DNA of 64,000 bases from Nemophila menziesii (taxonomy: Eukaryota; Streptophyta; Magnoliopsida; Boraginales; Hydrophyllaceae), in NCBI GenBank assembly GCA_029959085.1, contig JARWIR010000031.1, positions 5,394,001 to 5,458,000 of the forward strand, read 5' to 3'. Under the pieces are notes generated by a model. The model made no database searches. It was not told the DNA's origin and worked only from the letters and a program-made list of their open reading frames with translations. Below, one piece after another: positions 21,427 through 34,312 of this stretch. Position numbers and translations under genes: made by a program. Each line of letters starts with the position of its first letter. The stretch's first letter is position 1.

Positions 21427-21446
21427 ATATATATATATATATATTT
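21427..21446. repeat. (AT)n microsatellite, unit 2
   Basis: About nine AT repeats, the shortest of the four alleles of this tract in the window. Confidence 0.9.
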
Positions 21447-23733
21447 ATGCACATGGGAAACCTAAAGAAAATAAAATCTCACTACCTAAGATAAAATATT
21501 CAGATATTTGAGGGTGGCCAATCATAATGACTAAACTCTTGGGAAGGTAAAGTACCACGTTCCATATACAACTTAGTATAAGGTAAAGAGAACCTCTCCC
21601 ATTCATTTCTATTACCAAACTAAGAGGTAATTTCATGGTGAGAACCTCAAAGTTTTAGTGAAAATCCTTTATTAAGGCAACACAAATCGAAGAGGAAAAA
21701 TTCTCATATCATGAGGTCTTGCCAAGCTAGATAGTCAAGAAGGTTAGAATTATTACGCCAAACCATTGCATAAGGTGTCCTTACCCAAGACACATAGTAG
21801 TGTTGAGGTTGATTTCTAAGCTACCGACAATTGTTAGAAGGACTTTTGAATCCCGACTAATGTGAATGGCCCAATTCTTCCTTATATCTAATAACTATTA
21901 AATAGTTGAATAGGTGGGTTACCTGCAAAAATTAAGCATACTTATCATCCCTTCTTATGTTTTTAGTATATTAGTTATTTCTTTTGTTAATCGTTTATAT
22001 TTTATTGCATATTAGTCCCATAACAAAAACCCGACATATATTATTTATTTATTTGTCATTTATTTCGCAACTCTACATTATTTTACTTTCAGAACACATT
22101 TATTACAACACTGATAGTCCATCTAGAGATGTTAACCCAACACTTATCAAATTACTACTTGTAAACGACCCATACACTTGTGGGAAGTCACCCTCTCAAT
22201 GTTGATTTTATATCTCGCTTTGGGAGATGACAAGTACCCACTAATATATAAAATACCCTAAGTATATTAGTTGATACAAAATACATAGGATGGGTTTATA
22301 CCCACCAAGTTGTAACTATATGTTGTTATAACATACCTTAAAAACAATTTCATTGAGGATTGAACAAGGGAAATGTAAAATTGTTTGGTTTACATGTAGT
22401 CGATGGGCATATACCAACCACCTTAAATAATCAGGTTTTCATTTTAAACTCTCAAGTATTAAGTTTAGTATTTCTTCGGTTTACAGAGTTCTTAATTTAG
22501 TTTACTGTGGGTTTACATAGTGCTTAGTGTTTAGTGTTAGATTTATTGTTGTTTATAGGTACTTGATCACTGATAATTGTGGGGTTTAAACACTCACAAG
22601 AAACACAAAAATCAATATGGTAATAAACACTATCATAAGATGTCTAACCAATCACAAACAGAAGGATAAACAAATGTATCTTTATACGTGACAATGAAAA
22701 AAGGGCATAACTTTAAACATTTGTCTCACATAGGCTTAAAGAAAGTCAAAAAATATAAAATTCACTAAAAAAATATAAGCCATGCCCACCTTCCTATATG
22801 GAGAATATTAGATGATAATTGGTACTGAAACTTTAACTTTAGTATTAAAAATAACCAATACAATACCTAATACATACAAGTTTGTATATACACACTAAAT
22901 TATGCATACAAGTGGATATCAACCCAAAATAAACACATAAATATGGGTATCGACCCAATATTTTAGGTAAAAGTGGGTATACACCCACTAGTTACAAACA
23001 ACCACAACAATGTAGAATAATCATCCTTCCGTCAATACGTCATTTCTTGTATCCACCAAGTCAATACTCATAAACACAAAACAATTTTCAATGTTGGTGG
23101 GCTTATGAGTGTGATAAAAAAATGATATATAATCACACATCTCAAAAACACGATTAACTCTCCGCAAGTGTGCGGGTTGTTACAAGTAATAATAAGTAAA
23201 TAAAGTTCATTGCTCAGGAATTTAGGTAGTTATTTCAATTCGTGTTCAATACTTTTGTAGATGTTTTAAATCTTACAATTTGAAAGATAAATATAAGAAG
23301 TGTTTGATTTTTTAATAAATAATATAAATAATTATTCAAGGAAGATAGCAGTTAAGATTGCAAGTATGCGCCTAATCATATTGACTTAATGGTTCTAGAT
23401 ATAATTGGTTGTTCTTATTAACCATGATTCTAAATTCTTTCTAACTCATGTAGGGGTCAACTTAGGAAGGTCACATACTCATATTCTAAGACATTAAGAC
23501 AAACCTTAGCGGCTACTTGGCTATTCAAGACCTTGGGTTAATTAGCGTACACCAACCGCGTATTCACAAATCAATAATTACAACACCTTGCAACTTTTGG
23601 GTGCAAGCTCAATTACTTAGTCTAATCAGTATAATTTTTCCAAAATTAGATAAGTATATTTTTCAAGGTGTATAACCAGTAGATGCAAAACACAGTTTAT
23701 TTTAAAACTCAAAACAATAAATAGAAAAGTAAA
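21447..23733. repeat. Beta spacer, unit 2
   Basis: No gene supported. A minus-strand 63-codon frame (21445-21636) is repeated in other units but has no recognisable domain. The block with CTCCGCAAGTGTGCGGG (23158) and the GGGTAT/ACCC palindromes matches the alpha spacer, but the minisatellite has collapsed to one copy. Beta is distinguished from alpha by, for example, GACCCATACAC versus GACCATACAC near 22170. Confidence 0.7.
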
Positions 23734-25719
23734 CCTAGATTTCTACATAAATAATTCTAAACTAAATAGAAATTAGTGCATAATTGAATCTTTGAATTAA
23801 AATATTAAAAATAAATTAAATACAAAATAATTATAATTCTAATTTGACCAAAGAATAGAGATAGGGAGGAGTAGAATTTATCCAGTGAAGCTCCATACTT
23901 GAATCTTCCTTCTCTAGATCCTCATGATCTCTTTTGTGATGAATTATTGATGAAATGTAAGTTCTGGCGGCCAAGGAATGAATTTATAATGTTAACTTTA
24001 GTGTATACATAGGTCATGGGCTAGGTTTAAATGACCTAACCCATCTCAAAAACGTTTTCCTCCAAGAGGGGACTAATTCGAGTCATGTTTTAACTTTTTC
24101 GTTACAGATCTGAGTTGAAAAATACAAGTAACCATGCGCTCATAATTCAGAATCCCATATGAACATAAAATGGATCATCCAATTATTTTTAAATATCACG
24201 TGACATTGAAAACAATTCACTATCTAACTTTAGCCGACAACTGTTTCACCTTTATAAAAATGGTTTCTTATCCATTCTTTGACATGTAATATAATACGTG
24301 TACCTAAGAGTTTCACATTTAACACATAAGTTAAGCACAAATAACTCTAAATGTGAAAAATCTCCAAAAGAGGGTAAGTAACGAGAATATATCAAATAAT
24401 AGGGAAAATCCCTCATCTAAGCACAAAAGGAACTTAAAAATATGTCTCAAGATAGGATTTAATTATTACCAAATAAGGGAGACATCAAATGTCTTTCCAT
24501 TGGATTGCAATTACTTCTCTAATGACACACGAGATACAATTATGCACGTAGGATAGATATTTCTCGTCAAGATAGATGAATATAAATTACCCGTTCCATC
24601 AGCTAACTATATCAAATTTTAAAATTTACATGAAGTTAACACATTCTGAATATATTTATTGGATACACAAGTTTTCTATTGCATAAAACCACAATAGAAA
24701 CTACTGTTACCTTTTCTATCAAATTGTACTATAGGTCCCCGAAAATTTTGTCACAGACTGAAAGTCGTATAAACTCAAGACTGCAATTGTAGAGACCTTT
24801 GATATCAAATTGCCTTATAGATCCCCTGAACGATCTATATGGGTTTAAACTACATAAATCATTATACTGTGAATAGGGTGAAAAATACAAAATACCCACT
24901 ACTAATTTAAGCAATACTATATAACAATTAATGGTTAACAAAAACACTTTATATGAATTAATATTATAAAAACATTAGTGTTATTTTAGAAAAATTTCAA
25001 GGTTTATCAACTATTATTCCATGTTATTCTATAATTTTCAGAAAAAAGAAGCAAAAACTAATAAAATTGCATTAAGAACACCTTATTTAACCCATAAAAT
25101 AATATTTGTATTGTCTTTGAAAATATTGCTTCCACCGATTAAAAACTCCTCTAATAGACAGGTTGTTCTTCTCTTAAAAAATAATAGTTTATGTATACGA
25201 AAGGTATGAATTAAGCCAAACTCGCATCACGAAATGAATCACCATAATGCTTTACATGCCAAGAATGAGAAAGAGTGCCTGAAAGTTCAATTGATGAAAG
25301 ATTGTTTTTGCAACGACAATATATACGATTTGGTTAATATAGAACAAGTTTAGTATGGATGGTATTTTCCCTAATTTAGAGTGCATAGTGAAAATTATTA
25401 AAATTCATGTTTACCCATTTCTTTTCTCATTGTATACCCATCTCGTCCTTTTGGAAGATAGTTGATTTATGTTTTTTACCCACCAAGATTTATGGTATAG
25501 ATTTTTTGTGGGAAATTAGATCAAACTTTTTATTAAATTAAACATATAAGACTTTCATCCAATATTTAATAATCCAATATTTAATCATAATAGTTAATTA
25601 TAATAGCAAGACATATGTAAATAGATTAATTAGAAAAGTTACCACAATTAATTTTTTAGGTTTAATATAAGGTATATTTCATACACTACTAAAAGTTATA
25701 TTGAACCATTCAATATAGG

Positions 25720-25911
25720 ATGAAAGACTTTTCCAATTTATTAACCCAACACACAGAACGGAAGCCCAAGCAACGCTGTTGGCAAATGGGCTTGAAAGAA
25801 GAGAAAAATTCAATAATATTTACTTCCCATTTAACTACTCTGTAACTAGTCTACACATCATGGGCCTTATCCATTCTTAGGATTTAAACAAAAATTTACC
25901 CTAATAACAAA
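25720..25911 (+). promoter_or_regulatory. Promoter-like block of gene A, unit 3
   Basis: Same site II boxes as unit 1: GCCCA near 25764, TGGGCT near 25786 and TGGGCC near 25861. Followed by the leader exon ending at 25945. Confidence 0.5.
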
Positions 25912-28167
25912 GACGCCCGCCGCTCCTCTCTTTGTGTATATCGAGGTAAAGTTTCCTCTCCATGTACATATACATTGGTAAATTAGGTAAAATAGTATTA
26001 TATCTTACTCAAATTTTTTTGTTGTATTTGTTTATATGGTTTAACTAAATTTAATTTAATTTTTTTTCACAGAATAATTAAAAATTGATGTTCTTCTGAG
26101 TAATTTTATTGAGTCTTTTGGATTTGTAAAACTAAGAGTTTCATCAATGGAAAAAAACATAGATAAATATGAGTTGTCCAATATACTAAGAGACGTTCTC
26201 TTAATCAAGGTATGTGATTTATTTTAGTTACCATGTTGCAAGGCACAAGAAAAATCTTAAACCCAATTACAATATGAGTCCCTATATAATGTGAAAATTG
26301 CAATATAGACCCACATTATTGTTCCTTAGGAAAGAGGTAAAAGAGTTGTGTATGGAATGTAATTTGTCTCTCCTATAAATAATTGAAAAATATAGGATTA
26401 GATTTTTCAGTTTTAGCAGATGATCAACCCTTAATATTTAACTCATTGTTCAAATGATTGTAAATTTTAGTTTGGTAATAGATGTGTTTAATTCAGATTA
26501 AAAGAATAAAAGCAAGTAATTGTGTGGATGATAAAATATTATTTGTACACAATTGAACATTAAACACTCGATTAATAAAAGTTATGTTAACCAATATTGA
26601 ATACACAAATAAAAAGTGTGTTATTGGGTGTAAAGAACAACCATTTTAGTATGTCATTGAATTAATTCTGCACCGATATGGCGGTACTTAATTATTCCTC
26701 TTGAATATTTTAACCACTTTATATGTGCGGCGTATAATTCACCTAGATCTTTGAGTTTTGTAGCTCGAAAAGGAAAGATCGTGTGATTAAAGCCTTCGCC
26801 GCGGTAATTCATCGCCTTCACTTTCATTTCTTTCATGCACAAAATATATTTTACATACTTTTTTGCATTTTTCTGTGTTGAATAATGAATTGTTTGTAGA
26901 AATTTAATTCTACTTGTTTGTGATCTCATACCCTTCAAATTGGTGAAATTGTTGTTAATTTACTACAATGAATTGGTATAAAGCTGTAAAACCTCCATGT
27001 GCAAAAATCCCCAAAATTGGCAGAGATAGACTATGTGTTTCTTGACTCACAGTACACGCGCCATGAGTCATAAAAGTTAACCAAAAAGTTAAAGGTGTTC
27101 AATTTTCAAAAACTACCACTTTTATTGGGACATAGCACTTTCCATTACTTAGAGATCAAATCAACAATGTAAGATATGCACACATGCACAAAGTTTTATC
27201 CAGTTTTTTAATTAGTTTGTTGTTTAAAATTATTTGTACAACATTGTGGGATTGTGACGATAATTTATGGGTTTCCGAGTGTGATTGATTATATAGACAC
27301 AGACAAAGGAATAAGAAAAGTCAAACGCAAGAGTTGACTCTATTATTTGTTATTAACTGTAATTAGTTATACTTGATGATTGTACAGCTGTTAAGCTACT
27401 TAGAGGTATAATATATACACATACATGTTAGTACTTCTCTATATACTACATGTCTCTTGTAATCAGAATCATTTTAAGATAATTATTTTATTGATTGATT
27501 TAATTTGAATGCAGGTAAAAGGAGCGAAGTTTTTACAAGAGTCCAAAAAAAGAGAAGAGAGGGAACACAGTGACATGTCAATGATGTCATCACAAACTGA
27601 GCTCACAAAGGATGTAACGACTCCTCCTCCTCCACCTGTCAAGTCTCAGAATGTTCTTCCATCATTTGAGGTTTCTGTAAGATCAGATGAAGGAATCAAT
27701 CTTGTGGTGGATCTTAATTCAAAGCCATTAGATTTATCAAATCAACTCAAAAATGGAGTATGTGTGTGCAACACGTTCTGGAAAGGGAATCTTAAAAGCT
27801 TTTGTAAAGAACAGCAGATTCTTTCTCCAACTGCTAACAAATCTGAGAAAAAACACTACTCTTCTCAAGTAAGTCATTACTTTTCCTTACTTCTCTTTAA
27901 GGTTTTCTGTGTAAAATGGAGCGTTTAGGGTAATTTTTCTTTCCCAGTAAATAATTTTATTAATTGTTAAATTGTGGTTCAATTGTAATCAACTTTTTTG
28001 ATTTTTTTTTTATTTTTCAATTTTGCAGCAAACGAGTAAAAAAGACTGTGTCAGCTAAATTAAGACGAGGTAGTAAGCGAAAAAGAGAGGATTCTGCAGA
28101 GTGTGAGAGTGAGAAGAGGATTTTGAGACAAAGAAAGACTAGTGAAAAAGGTCCTGTAGTCTTCAAG
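25912..28167 (+). CDS. Gene A, copy 2
   Basis: Leader exon to 25945; exon 2 26073-26209; exon 3 deleted; exon 4 27515-27868; exon 5 28029-28167. Exon 4 is open from its acceptor (VKGAKFLQESKKREEREHS) through MSMMSSQTELTKD (ATG 27575), a PPPPP run and RSDEGINLVVDLNS to a GTAAGT donor. Exon 5 again has SKRKRED and LRQRK in a frame that does not directly continue exon 4. The acceptor-like TTTCAG present in unit 1 at 4378 is TTTAAG here. Family unknown. Function is doubtful because exons 1-3 are damaged, but the open exon 4 is better kept than in unit 1. Confidence 0.45.
26654..26938 (-). other. Minus-strand reading frame in gene A intron, unit 3
   Basis: 94 codons, counterpart of 3185-3412, extended because a stop found in unit 1 is absent. 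It includes EGFNHTIFPFRATKLKDLGE. No family recognised; possibly an exon fragment of another gene. Confidence 0.2.
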
Positions 28168-28802
28168 GTTTGTGCACTTTTTTTTTGTCACAATAAAACA
28201 CTATTACACTTTTTTTTTGCGAAGTAATTTTCTCGGTTTATATAATAATGGTTGTTCATTTTACTTTTGGCAGTGAGGAGTTGGAAGGAACCTGGAGTTT
28301 AGGAAGATATATAAGTATATATATATATATACACATTTGGGGTTGGTGGATGAAATTTTGTTGGGGGTACAAAGGTTTTTGTTCTTATTTTTGCTTATAC
28401 TGTATGGTTGAATGTTTAAATTGTTTTCTTTTTTTTGTTCTCGTTAAGAGGTGTATACCCTTTTTCTGCAAACTCTAGGGTTAAATGTTTGAATTGTTTA
28501 CTGGGGCATTTCTGAACATCTCAGAAAACTCTAGCTTAGGATATATTTGCAAATGAATGTTTAGCAAGTATTGTTTTTTTTATCCCCTTCATCTTGTATA
28601 TCTGTTGTGTGTTTGGATCGAGAGGGAAAGGGGAGAATGATTAAAGTATCTTATTCCTTGCTTGGCACCACAATTTACCTCAATCAATCTTGATTATTCT
28701 ATCTTAGTTCGCTTTGTTCTTACCACAACTCACCGTTAAAACCTTCTCGTTTCCTTTGCTCTTGCCACAACTCACAGTAAAAACCATTTTTTTTTCTTTT
28801 GC
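28168..28802. other. 3' flank of gene A, unit 3
   Basis: As in unit 1, a TTTTGGCAG acceptor (28272) precedes EELEGTWSLGRY, then an (AT)n tract near 28315 and T-rich sequence. A frame at 28248-28478 runs across these and is not convincing. Confidence 0.3.
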
Positions 28803-29729
28803 CTAAGAACACCATATTTAACCCATAAAATAAATATTTGGTTATTGTCTTTGAAAATATTACTTCCGCCGATTAAAGTCTCCTATGATAGACAAGTTGT
28901 TCTTCTCTTAAAAAATAATAGTTTGTGTATACGAAAGATATGAAGCAAGCCAAACTCACATAAGGAACTTAATCACCATAATGCATACCTGCCAAGAATG
29001 AGAAAGAGTGCTTGAAAGTTCAATTCATGAAAGATTGGTTTTGCAACGAATGTATAAATGATTTTGTAATTTCAGAACAAATTTTGTATGGAGGGTATGC
29101 TCTCTAATTTAGAGTGTATAGTGAAAAATATTAAAATTCATGTTTACTGTATTCGTTTCTCATTGTATCCTCATCTCGTCTTTTTGGGAGATAGTATACT
29201 TATATTTTTTACCCACCTAGATTTATTGTATAGATTTTTTGTGGGAAAGTAGCTCAACCTTTTTATTAACTTAAGTATATAATACTTTCATCCAATATTT
29301 GATGATCCAATATTTAATTATAATCGTTAATTATAATAACAAGACATGTGTCAATAGATTAATTGAAAAAGTTACCACCATTAGTTCTTTTATGTTAAAT
29401 ATAAGGTATATTTCATAAATTACTAAAAGTTATAATGGACCATTCAATATAAGATGAAAGAATTTTCCTATTTATTAACCAGATATAGAACGTAAGCCAA
29501 GTAACCTTATTGGAAAATAGGCCTTATCCATTCTTACGTCCCATTTTATTACTATGTAACTAGTCTACACAGCATGGGCCTTATCCATTCTTAGGTTTTA
29601 AACAAAAATTTACCCTTATAACAAAGACCCCGCCGGCAGACAAAGTTAGAACTGCAAAATAAAACCCGCTCCTCTCTTTCTGTATATCGAGGTAAAGTTT
29701 CCTCTCCATGTACATATACATTGGTAAAA
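28803..29729 (+). repeat. Second promoter block P', unit 3
   Basis: Copy of 5270-6196, including the leader exon (TATATCGAG-GTAAAG near 29690) and ending where tnp2 begins. It shows the same fusion to tnp2 as unit 1. Confidence 0.8.
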
Positions 29730-30323
29730 CCCATATGAAGAACAAGTGGACTAACACGTCTTTCACCGAGTTGCTTGATCTTCTATGCCGTGTGTTTCCC
29801 AAACCTCATACCTTGCCCGAGTCATACGAGGAGTGCAACAAAAAGTTAAAAAGTTTAGGTATGGGGTACAATACCATCGATGTTTGCATGAGCGATTGTG
29901 CTTTATTTTACAAGGAGAATGACTCCCTCGATAAGTGTCCAGTATGTGGTGAATCCAGATGGGACCCAAAGAATGGTCAGAAAGTAGCGCATAAGAAACT
30001 CCGATATTTCCCAATTGCCTCGAGGTTGCAGCGACTTTATGCTTCGAGACACACTGCCGAAAATATGATTTGGCACCATACAGGGAAGAGTGCAAATCTA
30101 GATGTGTTGCGTCATCCAGTTGATGGCGATAGTTGGAAGAGATTTGTTCAGTTACATCCTGAGTTTGCTAGTGAACCTCAGAATTTGTTCTTGGATTTGG
30201 GTATCGATGGTTTTTGTCATTTCTCTATGCAGAACAACTCGTACAGCATGTGGTCGGTTATATTGACCGTCTACAAACTACCACTGTGGGAGTGTATGAA
30301 GGAGACGACATTGCGAGAAAAAT
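29730..30323 (+). pseudogene. CACTA tnp2 N-terminal part, unit 3
   Basis: Same TNP2 motifs as unit 1 (CPVCGESRW, LRYFPIASRLQRL, DVLRHPVDGDSWKRF), with a handful of amino-acid changes such as DGFCHF for DGFCPF. It ends at the same internal deletion junction after LPLWECMKE. Confidence 0.88.
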
Positions 30324-31216
30324 GTGTTTGATAGTTTGCTTGGTACAGTTATAGGTCATGATGGGAAATTTAACAAAGATAACGTGAAAGCAAGAAGGGA
30401 TTTTCAGGATATGAACATCAGGAAAGATTTGTGGTTGACATCAAGAGACGGTAAACCGATACTGAAACGAGCAAAGTATACATTGTCAACGGAAAAGCGG
30501 AATATATTAATTGACTGGTTGAAGGCACAGAAGTTTCGCAATGGTTTCACATCTAGTTTGAGAAATAATGTTCAAAGTGATACGGGAAAGATTATCGTAA
30601 TGAAATCTCACGACTGTCACGTGATGATGCAATTGCTTTTCGTGGCTAGTATCCCAGGGCTTATCGAGGACAAAGTGATTAGTGGTGCGATTATTGGGTT
30701 AGCTAACGTGTTTAGAGTCGTTTGTTATAAAAATCTCAGCAGGAAAGAGTTAGAATCGGGTAAGGCGAAAGTGGTTGAAGTTATGTGTAGACTGGAAATA
30801 ATTTTGCCTCCCGCGTTTTCCGATATAATGATCCACCTGGTTATACACTTATACGACAAAGCTTTGTTAGGGGGACCGGTTCAGATGCGTTGGATGTACC
30901 CGTTTGAGCGGTATCTAAAGGAGTTAAAGGAGTACATACTAAATCCGGCTAGGCCGGAGGGTTTAATCGCCAAGGGGTACGTCGTAGAGGAGACTTTGAC
31001 TTTCATATCGCGTTATCTTCAAGAAGAAAAAACAAAGTTCAATGAACTGGGTAGATATACCGAGACTGAAGTTCAACCTAAAGAGTTATCCGTATTAAAG
31101 AGTCAGTGTGCTCCACTTGTTAAAAACGAGTATGGTGTTTTGCAATACATTAAGAAGGAGCAAATCAACTGGTACATCCTACTTAATTACGACGAAATCC
31201 AGCATTTGACGACGTA
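30318..31216 (+). pseudogene. CACTA tnp2 DUF4218 region, unit 3
   Basis: Open from EKNVFDSLLGT to the GTAAGT donor at 31216, with SHDCHVMMQLL, GPVQMRWMYPFERYLK and EETLTFISRYL. A few changes from unit 1 (for example KELKEY for KKLKEY, RPEG for RREG) fit the family consensus better, so this copy may be closer to the original. Confidence 0.88.
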
Positions 31217-31289
31217 AGTTGATCATTTTATTTATTATTTCTTTAATTCTGTTTGAAAAACATATTGAATTTACTCTTTAAATGTGTAG

Positions 31290-32187
31290 GGAACACAAAG
31301 CCACGCTATCGGGCCCTGAAGATGATAAAACTAGGAAACACCGACAAAATTTTCGAGATTGTTATTTGCATAAGGTATACATTCATTCAAATACCAATTT
31401 AGGTCTCAATATTTGGCAATGTTGTTATTATTTTTTTTTTGATTGTAGGTTTAAGATATGGAAAAAGACGGCGGTGCATTTGCTACTAGCGAGATGATTT
31501 CATTGGCTAGTAAGTCTCATGGTGTAGTTTATAAGTACGATTCATGTGTTGTGAACGGTGTCAAATGGGTTACTCGTGAAAAGGGGAAAAAAGGGTGACT
31601 CAAGATTACAAGGTATGCACAGTGTACGATGATAAACCATATTACGGTGAATTAGTCAACATTGTAGAGGTAACATTTGATGGTGGTTGTTCGATTGTGC
31701 TATTCGAGTGTAATTGGTATAACACGAGTACTGCGAGGACAGAGAATGGGGTAACCATTATTAATACATCTACTTTTTTGTTTGGAGAGACGAGTCATAC
31801 ATCTTAGCCACACAAGCGAAAAAAGTATATTATATTGATGAGATTAATTCAAGGATATCACAAAAAGGGTGGAAAGTTGTTTAGGAAATCAATGATAGAC
31901 ATGGATGGAGTCCCGAGTTATGGGGTGCCGAATCACTACCTACTGAAAACGAGAGTGTCACGATCCCTTTAGTGAACACCGAGACGGTTTACTCACAATT
32001 ACATTTGACAACTGGTGAGGAGATCCCATTTGACCCTTCTCTTTTACACATAGATTTAATTATTGATGAAGAGGATGAGCCATTTGATGACACGATGGAC
32101 GAGTATGCCGACGATGAAGAAGAGGAACCGATCTACGTTGATAGTGATGAGGAAGCTGTTGACACGAGTGGTTACTATACACTCTGA
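31290..32187 (+). pseudogene. CACTA tnp2 C-terminal DUF4216-like region, unit 3
   Basis: Exon 31290-31375 reads EHKATLSGPEDDKTRKHRQN and ends in RDCYLHK, in frame here unlike unit 1. The next exon carries the shared frame change in the purine run near 31590, then YYGELVNIVEVTFDGG and VLFECNWYN. A TAG at 31882-31884 replaces Trp, a different lesion from unit 1. The acidic tail ends at about 32187. Confidence 0.75.
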
Positions 32188-32199
32188 TTTGAGGAATTT

Positions 32200-32290
32200 T
32201 TTATGATTACGTGTTTTTTATTTGTTTGGATTTTGATTACGTGTTTTTCATTCTTTTGATTTTGATTACGTGTTTTTGATTGTTTAGAAT
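32200..32290 (+). repeat. Three short direct repeats after tnp2, unit 3
   Basis: Copies of GATTACGTGTTTTT at 29-30 bp spacing, as in unit 1. Confidence 0.75.
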
Positions 32291-32389
32291 TTTATTATTT
32301 TTTGTTATTGTTTGAAATTGTATTACGTTAAGCTTATTGTATGTTTGAAATTATAATTGTTCATTTTCCATTTTCTTAAAAACAAAGGT

Positions 32390-32692
32390 TATTCGCGACT
32401 ACATGTGTATGAACTAGTCGCGAATGCTTTGTGTAATTTGCGACTAGTTTATACGCATAAACTAGTCGGCAAAAATAAGCAAATCTTTAGCGACTACAAA
32501 GTAGTCTCTAATCACAAAATAAATATCCACTAAATGTTGGCGCTCCACTTTCCCGCCCATCGAAAAGACACGCGTTAACTTCTTGCATTTCGCGACTACT
32601 TTGTAGTCGGGAAAAACCAATTAGGTAGGTCAAATTACCAACACAACTACTTTCTAACCTTTAGCGACTACCGCGTGTAGTCGCAAATGAGA
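32390..32692. repeat. CACTA subterminal hairpin array, unit 3
   Basis: Same array as 8855-9175, with a short deletion near 32645 and one broken arm (GTAGTCTCT for GTAGTCGCT). Confidence 0.75.
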
Positions 32693-34312
32693 GAGTCCTA
32701 TATGTATATGCGAGACATAAGAGATTCATTATTTCCTTATACAAAACCCAAAAATCTGAGCTCTCTCTGCAAATCCGCCATTCCAAGCTCCAATAAAAGC
32801 TAAAAACACACTCAAATTATCACATAAGGTAATAAAATCATTCTTTTATCAACTTATTCCAATATATTCCTGAGATTTCATTAAAATTTCTTTTTTTTGC
32901 TAACCTATTTTTTTTCTTTTGTGTATAAATCCGATTGATGTTGGCATGGCATCCACACCAAAATAGATTCAATTTCAGCAAATAAGGTAAGTTTTTCAAT
33001 AATCTTTTGTTTTTTGAATTTTTATGTTTTTTTTCTTTGATTATTTGATGTTTATGTGAATTCCGAATATAATTGGTAGTTTTAGGATATTATAAATGAT
33101 ATTTTTAACACAAAATAGATGCTAAAATGCTTAAAAAATGTATTTGATTAATTGTAATGATTTTTTTTCCATTTATTTGGTGATGATTATGAAATTAGAG
33201 ATTAATAGGTGTTATTAGGGTGTGTTTTAGGTTAGTTTAGATTGATTTTGATGCTTGATAATGAAAAAATTAATGGTATAATTTTAGGGTTTTATTAAGG
33301 GTTTTTTAGGATTTTAAGAAAATAAAAATTAATAATATGAAAATAAAAATTGCATCTAATTTGAGTTTTTGTGGCCTAAAAGTGTTTAAATAAAAATATA
33401 TCAAATTGAAATTTAAAAAAAATTAAAACACCATCTTGGAATTAATTAGGAATTTTTATGATATTAAAAGGACTAATAAACAAATTACTTAAATTTTTTA
33501 AATTAATATATTGGGACTAAAATGCAATTTTACATGAAAAATTAAATATAACAAAAATGAATTAAAATGGATTTTTAAAAGTAAATGAAAATAAACAAAT
33601 TTGTATATTTAAAAAAACGAATACTTTGAAAAAAATAACAATTTATCAAAAAAGTTTACAAATAGTAAAAGGACCAATTTGTAAATTCAACAAATAGTTA
33701 AAAACAAAATTATATTTTTTTTATTCATTACTGTATGACTAATATAATTTTTGTGTGTAATACAAATTGTATTTGGTTGGAATATTGGATGTATTATTTT
33801 AATGTTAGAGTTATCTAATTTATTTCGTTTATTTTATTTGTTATTGTAATATTTATTTTGTATTTAAATTATATTTAATTTATATTTCATTTGTAATAAT
33901 TTGGTTATGTAATAAAATAGAATTAATTGTTATTTATCTCTTTTAAATAAATTGCAAAATATTAGATGACTGACGTGATCTCTAAGACACACGGCGGGGA
34001 CGGGGGGTCGGGACCCGAACCAAAATCCGAACAGAAATTGATTTTAATAATTTTTTTTCGTGTCTACAATTAAACAGAAATTTTTAAGGGATGTTATGAC
34101 AGATCAAGTGACTCAGAGTCAATCGGATGAAGGCTTAGCTCGTGAGTTGTCGCAAAAGGAGCAAATCGATGCGGTGAGAAAAACTACAAAAAAGGATGTT
34201 GGGTCGCAAAAGAGAGTTGGACACCGGGTGTGGGTTGACCCAAAAAGAAGAAGAGTCCTTCGTTTACCCCGGCATAAGACGAGCACAACGCGATAATGAT
34301 GGAGGCAATACA
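32693..34312 (+). pseudogene. TNPA leader, intron and last exon only, unit 3
   Basis: The leader and long AT-rich intron (32693-33960) match unit 1. The first exon (ATG 33966, TDVISKTHGGDG) is fused after CCGAACAGAAA at 34037 to the intron just before the last exon. All middle exons, including the conserved Transposase_24 part, are gone. The last exon (about 34078-34300) has GLARELSQKEQ and the same frame break. Confidence 0.75.

Larger units (their letters stand above)
14507..23733. repeat. Tandem unit 2 (even type, gene B1)
   Basis: Order: 5' block (14507 to about 16480, no gene), promoter and leader exon, broken gene B, minus-strand poly(A) polymerase relic and companion exon, 29-bp inverted repeat, CACTA-like motif, Copia gag scrap, (AT)n and beta spacer. 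The 5' block shares diagnostic differences with units 4 and 6. The B region is closest to unit 6. Confidence 0.9.
29730..34312 (+). mobile_element. Decayed CACTA segment, unit 3
   Basis: Same content and same edges as 6197-11845, but about 1 kb of TNPA is deleted. No terminal inverted repeat seen. The shared junctions show that it arrived here by duplication of the unit rather than by an independent insertion. Confidence 0.87.
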
